Made by a program: the position numbers and the translations under genes. From Arthrobacter sp. ISL-95 (GTDB lineage: Bacteria > Actinomycetota > Actinomycetes > Actinomycetales > Micrococcaceae): a DNA stretch of 64,000 nt. Of the stretch, positions 59,554 to 64,000 are shown one piece after another. The notes under the pieces are model-generated. The model was not told the DNA's origin, ran no database searches, and saw only the letters and a program-made list of their open reading frames with translations. The first letter of the stretch is position 1; each line of letters starts with the position of its first letter. The DNA lies in contig NZ_JAGGPR010000003.1 in assembly GCF_018613695.1 (NCBI RefSeq), positions 62,001-126,000 of the forward strand, given 5' to 3'.

Positions 59554-60242
59554 GCGTACACCTTTTCCAGGAAAGCACCCCAGGTCTTCGCCGTGAGTTC
59601 CGAATCGCCGGAGCGACTGAACTCGTGCACCGTCATGCCAACCGGAGCACCGAAAGTGTTTCGGCCGAAGAAACGGTACATGGTGTCGGCAGTCCGGAGG
59701 CCCAGGAAGTTCTCGTTGGAAAAGTCCACTTCCCCGCTCAGCCTGCCCACGCCGTCGACGTCCACATCCACTGAACTACCGGCGGCCGCACCTTCCACGC
59801 CAAGGGCCTTCTTCAGCCGCACGAAACCATCCGGGGTCTGCGATGACGCCGGGGCTTGGATATCCGTGAAGACCACAGGCCAGCCATCGAAATACTGCAG
59901 GTACTGACCCAGGGTGTGCAGGTAGAACTCGGTGTGCTTGCTGGCGCCGTCGTATTGCTCGTCCCAGTTGTCGGCAAAAATCCCGCTGTGAACGTAGTGC
60001 AGCTTGGCGCGGCCGCCCGGGAGAGGCTCAAGGACGTGCTCCAACTGGTTGAACCAGCCGTCAGGGCCGTCCATCCGGGACACCAAGTGGCTGGGGTATT
60101 CCTCGGTGGTCTTGACGTCGGGCCACTGATCCGTGGGGAACATCCACGCGGGAGTGTCCTTAGTGACCGCCTGCCACACCCGCTCGGGGGTGCCGGGCAG
60201 TTCGACGTCCGCTTCGATTTCGAATTTCCGGTTGTCAGTCAT
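59550..60242 (-). CDS. SRPBCC/AHSA1-like protein
   Basis: A 230-residue two-part START-like protein (EIEADVELPGTPERVWQAVT at the start, a HYVHSGIF strand, and a second region near VHEFSRSGDSELTAKTWGAFLEKV). Such proteins bind hydrophobic ligands or act with Hsp90-like partners. AAAGGATC precedes the ATG at 60242, which overlaps the upstream ArsR-like stop by eight bases, so the two are translationally coupled. The regulator-plus-SRPBCC pair is common in actinobacteria. Ligand unknown. Confidence 0.88.
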   Translation of the reverse strand: MTDNRKFEIEADVELPGTPERVWQAVTKDTPAWMFPTDQWPDVKTTEEYPSHLVSRMDGPDGWFNQLEHVLEPLPGGRAKLHYVHSGIFADNWDEQYDGASKHTEFYLHTLGQYLQYFDGWPVVFTDIQAPASSQTPDGFVRLKKALGVEGAAAGSSVDVDVDGVGRLSGEVDFSNENFLGLRTADTMYRFFGRNTFGAPVGMTVHEFSRSGDSELTAKTWGAFLEKVYA

Positions 60243-60897
60243 TGCTTTGATCCTTTTCTGCTGATTGCTCCGGGGAGGCTTGTGGTGAGGGATTCTTGAG
60301 TGCGGTGGCTTTAAGTGCAGGGTGGAGCACGACGACGAGGCGGTGCCTGCGCGCGCCGCTCGCCACCGCGGTAGCACCGCCGTCGTGGTACTTGTCCACG
60401 AGTTTGGTCACTGCAACGCCGAGTTCTTCCGCGAACGCTGCGCGTTCAGCGGCAGAACGGAAAGTGATCTCGCCGTCGATCGCGAAGCTGGCCAGCTTCT
60501 TCTTGGCCACGGCAGCCCCGGCGATGAGTTTTCCCATCTCCTGCACGGTGCGGGAGGCCAGGGACAGCAACCAGAAAGCCGAAAAACGGTCGGAGAAGCG
60601 CCGGGGATCAGGCGCCACGGACGCCAAGGCGACGGGAGAGATCAGGTAGGACGCCGCTGTCGCACGCAGTACGCGCTCGGTGACGTTGCCCTTGCGTCGC
60701 TCTTCCACCAACTCCACCAGGCCATGGCGCTCCAGGGCTTTGAGGTGGTAGTTCACCTTCTGCCTGGGGAGCCCCACCTTCGCTGCCAGTTGCGTGGCGG
60801 ACGCCGGTTCGACGAGTTCCTGCAAGATACGGGTACGGATAGGGTCCAGCGAGGCTTCCGCCGCAGCCGGGTCCTCGATCACTTCGATGTCCAACAT
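60235..60897 (-). CDS. ArsR-like winged-helix regulator
   Basis: A 220-residue regulator with an N-terminal winged helix (LDPIRTRILQELVEPASATQLAAKVGL, then VNYHLKALERHGLVELVEER) and a longer C-terminal region (about 110 residues) with no cysteine metal site, so metal sensing is unlikely. Coupled to the SRPBCC gene. A palindrome lies 19-34 bases upstream. Confidence 0.9.
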   Translation of the reverse strand: MLDIEVIEDPAAAEASLDPIRTRILQELVEPASATQLAAKVGLPRQKVNYHLKALERHGLVELVEERRKGNVTERVLRATAASYLISPVALASVAPDPRRFSDRFSAFWLLSLASRTVQEMGKLIAGAAVAKKKLASFAIDGEITFRSAAERAAFAEELGVAVTKLVDKYHDGGATAVASGARRHRLVVVLHPALKATALKNPSPQASPEQSAEKDQSND

Positions 60898-60915
60898 GCT
60901 TCAAGCATGGGTACC

Positions 60916-60931
60916 GACAACTTTTATTGTC
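60916..60931. promoter_or_regulatory. Candidate operator of the ArsR-like gene
   Basis: GACAA-N6-TTGTC, a 5-bp inverted repeat in an AT-rich patch just upstream of the regulator start. On the minus strand the right arm forms TTGACA, which could be the -35. Confidence 0.5.
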
Positions 60932-60961
60932 AAGATTTTTTTATTCGTCGGTAGCTCTTCC

Positions 60962-61022
60962 GTTGTGAGGCCCGCTTTGCGTGCTCCGCGTGCGCGTCGG
61001 GGCGCAGAGCGGGCCCCGCAAC
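60962..61022. repeat. Intergenic palindrome, family B, copy 4
   Basis: A 61-base element with arms GTTGTGAGGCCCGCTTTGC and GCAGAGCGGGCCCCGCAAC. It lies between divergent genes and ends 10 bases before the -10 of the pseudouridine synthase gene. Confidence 0.9.
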
Positions 61023-61044
61023 GCATCGCCGGTAGAATCGTCAG

Positions 61045-61977
61045 GTGATGCAATCCCCCCTCCCCGTGCGCGACGGCGTGAACGCGACCCGCCTGCGCCT
61101 ACCGGACGAGGGGCCGTGGACCACAGCCATGGACTACATGATGCATCGATGGGGACATATTGATCCCCAAGGAATCGAGGACCGGTTCGACGCCGGCGAG
61201 ATCGTAGGTGAGGGCGGTGTTCCGCTCGACCGCAGCACCAAGCTGGAGGACCACACCTTCATTTGGTACTACCGCACCCTCCCGCCCGAGACGCGGCTGC
61301 CCGTGGAAATCAGCATCCTCCACCAAGACGAGCACATCCTTGTAGTGGACAAGCCCCACTTCCTCCCCACCACGCCCGGCGGCACCTACATCCAGGAATC
61401 CGCACTGGTCCGGCTCCGGAACCTGCTCCACATTCCGGACCTCATCCCCATGCACCGCCTGGACCGCATGACCGCCGGCCTCCTGTTGCTCTCCACCAAC
61501 CCCGAAACCCGCGGCAAGTACCAGGTCCTTTTCGAGAAGCGCCAGGTCCAGAAGGAATACGAGTGTGTGTCCGCCGCGACGCCGGCTGCAGGTTATCCCG
61601 CCGTCGAGTTCCCAACAGTGGTCCGCAACCGCATGACCAAGTCCCGCAGCTACCTGCTCGCCGAAGTCATAGATGGCGAACCGAACGCTGAAACTCGCAT
61701 CGAACAGACAAAAACGTTCGACGCCGGAACCCACCAGCGCGCGCTGTACCGGCTGGAGCCGCACAGCGGAAAGACGCACCAACTCCGGGTGCACATGGCC
61801 TCGCTCGGGCTGGGGATCGTCAACGACACTTTCTATCCGGAACTGCTGGACAAGGCCCCGGATGACTACAGCAAGCCGCTCCAACTGCTGGCCCGCGGCA
61901 TCACTTTTGTGGACCCCATCACCAAGCACCGCGTGGAATACCGCAGCCAACTGGAGCTCAGCGAAGCCCACGGCTGA
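61045..61977 (+). CDS. Pseudouridine synthase, RluA family
   Basis: A 310-residue RNA pseudouridine synthase. The catalytic Asp is in PMHRLDRMTAGLLLL, VVDKPHFLPTTPGG precedes it, and GKTHQLRVHMASLGL is the conserved C-terminal motif. TAGAAT at 61033-61038 is placed at -12 to -7 of the GTG at 61045 (ATG at 61048 next), so the mRNA is probably leaderless. Target (23S rRNA or tRNA) unknown. Its stop lies within a palindrome shared with the convergent lrp stop. Confidence 0.93.
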   Translation: MMQSPLPVRDGVNATRLRLPDEGPWTTAMDYMMHRWGHIDPQGIEDRFDAGEIVGEGGVPLDRSTKLEDHTFIWYYRTLPPETRLPVEISILHQDEHILVVDKPHFLPTTPGGTYIQESALVRLRNLLHIPDLIPMHRLDRMTAGLLLLSTNPETRGKYQVLFEKRQVQKEYECVSAATPAAGYPAVEFPTVVRNRMTKSRSYLLAEVIDGEPNAETRIEQTKTFDAGTHQRALYRLEPHSGKTHQLRVHMASLGLGIVNDTFYPELLDKAPDDYSKPLQLLARGITFVDPITKHRVEYRSQLELSEAHG

Positions 61978-61994
61978 CCTTCCCGGGAAGGTCA
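61975..61994. terminator. Perfect palindrome spanning two convergent stops
   Basis: A perfect 10+10-base inverted repeat without spacer (TGACCTTCCC and its complement). The left end is the TGA of the rluA-type gene and the right end the TGA of the Lrp gene. A possible short bidirectional terminator; no T-run. Confidence 0.65.
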
Positions 61995-62486
61995 GTCGCC
62001 TGGCGTCAGGTGATCAAACACCAGGTTCGTCTGGGTATTGGCGATCGCAGGGTCCGAAGCCAGGTGTACGGCGATGAAATCCCTGAGTTCTTTGGGGGTT
62101 GCGCAAGCAACGTGCATGAGGAAGTCCTGGTCACCAGCCAAGAGAAACACGCTCTGGACGTTGGGCAGTGCGCGCAGGCGCTGACCGATGGCAAGCATTT
62201 TGTTGCGCGCTTGGGAGTTCACCCGCACAGAGATCAACGCATAAACCAGCAAACCAAGTGCCTCAAGATCCACTGAAGCGTGGAAGCCCCGGATAATCCC
62301 CGCGTCTCGTAGTGCCCGAACCCGCCCCAGGCACGTGGACGGCGCAACTCCCGCTTTTGAGGCGAGTACGTTGTTGGGAATCCTGGCGTCCGCCATGAGC
62401 TCTTTGAGGATCAGGCGGTCCGTATCGTCCAGCCGAACCCGGTTCGGAAGGGACCCCTGCGGACGGGACGTGGGTGAATCAGACAC
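61992..62486 (-). CDS. Lrp/AsnC-family regulator
   Basis: A 164-residue Lrp-type regulator with an N-terminal helix-turn-helix (LDDTDRLILKELMADARIPNNVLASKAGVAPSTC, rephrased across two helices) and a C-terminal RAM effector domain. The GTG at 62486 has GGAGGTGC upstream and is preferred over an upstream ATG. Divergent from the amino-acid permease, 101 bases apart; an amino acid is the likely ligand and the permease the likely target. Confidence 0.93.
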   Translation of the reverse strand: MSDSPTSRPQGSLPNRVRLDDTDRLILKELMADARIPNNVLASKAGVAPSTCLGRVRALRDAGIIRGFHASVDLEALGLLVYALISVRVNSQARNKMLAIGQRLRALPNVQSVFLLAGDQDFLMHVACATPKELRDFIAVHLASDPAIANTQTNLVFDHLTPGD

Positions 62487-62587
62487 TAACGCACCTCCAA
62501 TATTTTTGTGATGCTTCGAAATCCTTGGCACCGCTCTGAGCTGGATTCTATCTTGAAGCGATTTGCAGAATCGACGAGGAGGTCGTT

Positions 62588-64000
62588 GTGGGCAGTTTCG
62601 ATGAAATCCAAGAACGTGAGGGCGGGCTCAAAAGGCAGCTCACCTCGCGTCAAATGACCATGATCGCCCTGGGCGGAGCCATCGGCACCGGACTTTTCCT
62701 GGGGAGCAAGTTTGCCATCGGCCTGGCCGGACCCAGCGTCATCATCAGCTACGCAATCGGCGGTCTGATCGCCCTGCTCCTCATGGGCAGCTGGTCCGAG
62801 ATGACAGTGGCGCACCCAACGTCGGGCTCCTTTGGTGCCTTCGCGGAGCACTACATCAGCCCTCTGGCAGGCTTCCTGGTCAAGTACATGTACTGGTCCT
62901 GCATTGTGTTGGCCGTGGGAACTGAAGTGACCGCGGTGGGCGAATACATGAAACTGTGGTTCCCGGACGTGCCATCACTGCTGTGGGTGATCTTCTTCTC
63001 CGCGGTGCTGATCGGCGTGAACACCATGAACGTGAAGGTGTTCGGAACCCTTGAATACTGGTTTTCCAGCATCAAAGTCTTCGCAATCATCGCCTTCATC
63101 GTGCTCGGCGCGTACATCGTGTTCGGTGCCCGCACTGAAGGCACTGGCTTCCAGAACTACACGGCCGAAGGCGGCTTCTTTCCCAATGGATTGTCCGGCA
63201 CCTGGTTCGCCGTGATCGTGTCCATCTTCAGCTACCTCAGCATCGAAATGATTGCCATCGCCGCGGGCGAGGCGAAGGATCCGGCAACTGCAGTCAAGAA
63301 GGCCTTCCGGACCACCATCGCCCGGCTGCTCTTGTTCTACATCGTCACCCTGGCACTGATCCTGGCAATCGCCCCCGTCAGCCAGATCCTTGCCGGCGGC
63401 AGCCCGTTCGTCACGGTGATGCAGAATCTAGGCATCCCCTTCGCGGACAGCCTGCTGACCTTCGTGGTGATCATCGCTGCACTCTCAGCCATGAACAGCC
63501 AGCTCTACATTTCCACCAGAATGATCTTCAGCCTCTCCCGCAGCGGCGATGCGCCGGCAGTATTTGGAAAACTGCGCTCCAACGGGGCCCCCGTGAACGC
63601 CCTGGTCCTGTCCACCGCTGGAATAGCCATCGCCACAGTGGTTTACGCAATGTTCCCTGCGACGGCGTTCACCTTCATGATGGCAATCTCCATGTTCGGG
63701 GCCATGTTCACCTGGTTCATGATCTTTGTGACCCACTGGTTCTTCCGCCGCAGCATGAAACGCACCGGCACCGAGCTCTCCTACAAAACCCGCTTCTACC
63801 CGGTAGGCACCATCCTGGGCGCTGTTCTCATGCTGGCCATCGCCGTCAGCACCCTCGGCACCGAAGCCTTCAACATGACGTTGATCTTCGGCCTGCCATC
63901 CTTGGCACTCGTCACAGTCCTCTACTACCTCGTGCAGCGTCGCAAACGTCAGCTGGGCCGCGGAGGGGGCTCAAACCCCGGTGAGGACTCAAACACAGTC
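62588..64000 (+). CDS. Amino-acid permease, APC family, 3' end cut by the window
   Basis: 471 codons are present and the frame is open at the window end. From GTG 62588 (GAGGAGG five bases upstream) the protein has a hydrophilic leader, then MIALGGAIGTGLFLGSK, the first-helix signature of the APC amino-acid transporters (GABA, D-serine/D-alanine, proline or lysine types), and about eleven to twelve membrane segments. SYLSIEMIAIAAGEAKDP is the usual TM6 region. Its divergent Lrp gene suggests amino-acid-dependent control. Substrate not assigned; only the C-terminal tip should be missing. Confidence 0.92.
   Translation, partial: MGSFDEIQEREGGLKRQLTSRQMTMIALGGAIGTGLFLGSKFAIGLAGPSVIISYAIGGLIALLLMGSWSEMTVAHPTSGSFGAFAEHYISPLAGFLVKYMYWSCIVLAVGTEVTAVGEYMKLWFPDVPSLLWVIFFSAVLIGVNTMNVKVFGTLEYWFSSIKVFAIIAFIVLGAYIVFGARTEGTGFQNYTAEGGFFPNGLSGTWFAVIVSIFSYLSIEMIAIAAGEAKDPATAVKKAFRTTIARLLLFYIVTLALILAIAPVSQILAGGSPFVTVMQNLGIPFADSLLTFVVIIAALSAMNSQLYISTRMIFSLSRSGDAPAVFGKLRSNGAPVNALVLSTAGIAIATVVYAMFPATAFTFMMAISMFGAMFTWFMIFVTHWFFRRSMKRTGTELSYKTRFYPVGTILGAVLMLAIAVSTLGTEAFNMTLIFGLPSLALVTVLYYLVQRRKRQLGRGGGSNPGEDSNTV

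Noticed and set aside
7911..61022. Family B palindromes as remnants of insertion sequences
   Set aside because: No transposase frame, target-site duplication or long inverted ends beyond the palindrome are visible near any copy.

Overview
The window is high-GC DNA with GTG/TTG starts, GTP-dependent PEP carboxykinase, IdeR/DtxR-, NsrR- and PhoP-type control sites, a ydaO (c-di-AMP) riboswitch ahead of a secreted Rpf/SLT-like protein, a neighbouring lhr-nei2 pair and tRNAs with and without an encoded CCA. This fits an actinobacterium of the Arthrobacter/Paenarthrobacter group (inference from gene content and protein style; no search was run). Both ends cut genes: a phosphohexomutase on the left and an amino-acid permease on the right. 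I see no phage, IS element, CRISPR array or rRNA.

Layout. 0-9.5 kb: phosphohexomutase, NsrR-like regulator plus flavohaemoglobin with a candidate operator, pckG, tRNA-Arg, an FCD-type GntR regulator, a sulfurtransferase and an Lpd-like flavoprotein. 9.5-13.8 kb: a three-gene operon (degenerate ABC ATPase, YhgE/Pip membrane protein, TetR) whose promoter carries a perfect palindrome, then a membrane protein with a histone-H1-like tail. 13.8-24.7 kb: a six-gene leftward operon (YtcJ amidohydrolase, peptide-type ABC transporter, amine oxidase) with a divergent TetR gene and an aldehyde dehydrogenase, readable as a pathway that imports an amide or peptide, releases an amine and oxidises it. 24.7-33.2 kb: EamA exporter and LysR, a small protein behind an IdeR-type iron box, SixA-like phosphatase, an orphan winged-helix regulator, a PhoPR-like two-component system and the riboswitch gene. 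33.2-44 kb: PLP decarboxylase, HAD, VOC, upp/tadA, a three-gene set containing a pterin-synthase-like protein that lacks its catalytic residues, tRNA-Ser, a lone receiver, and a YcnI copper-type locus. 44-52 kb: lhr-nei2, a STAS protein and a GH26-like hydrolase with an apparent frame break. 52-64 kb: a LacI-controlled sugar ABC locus with two operators, a MocR-YczE pair, a TetR-DUF4188 pair, ArsR-like plus SRPBCC, RluA, Lrp and an amino-acid permease.

Three families of long imperfect intergenic palindromes recur here (two, four and three copies). One copy forms the C-terminus of the EamA transporter. The most likely under-described items are the pterin-synthase-like trio (37070-39489), the iron-box small protein (26770-27172), the palindrome families, the degenerate ATPase/YhgE operon, and the amidohydrolase-transporter-oxidase operon.
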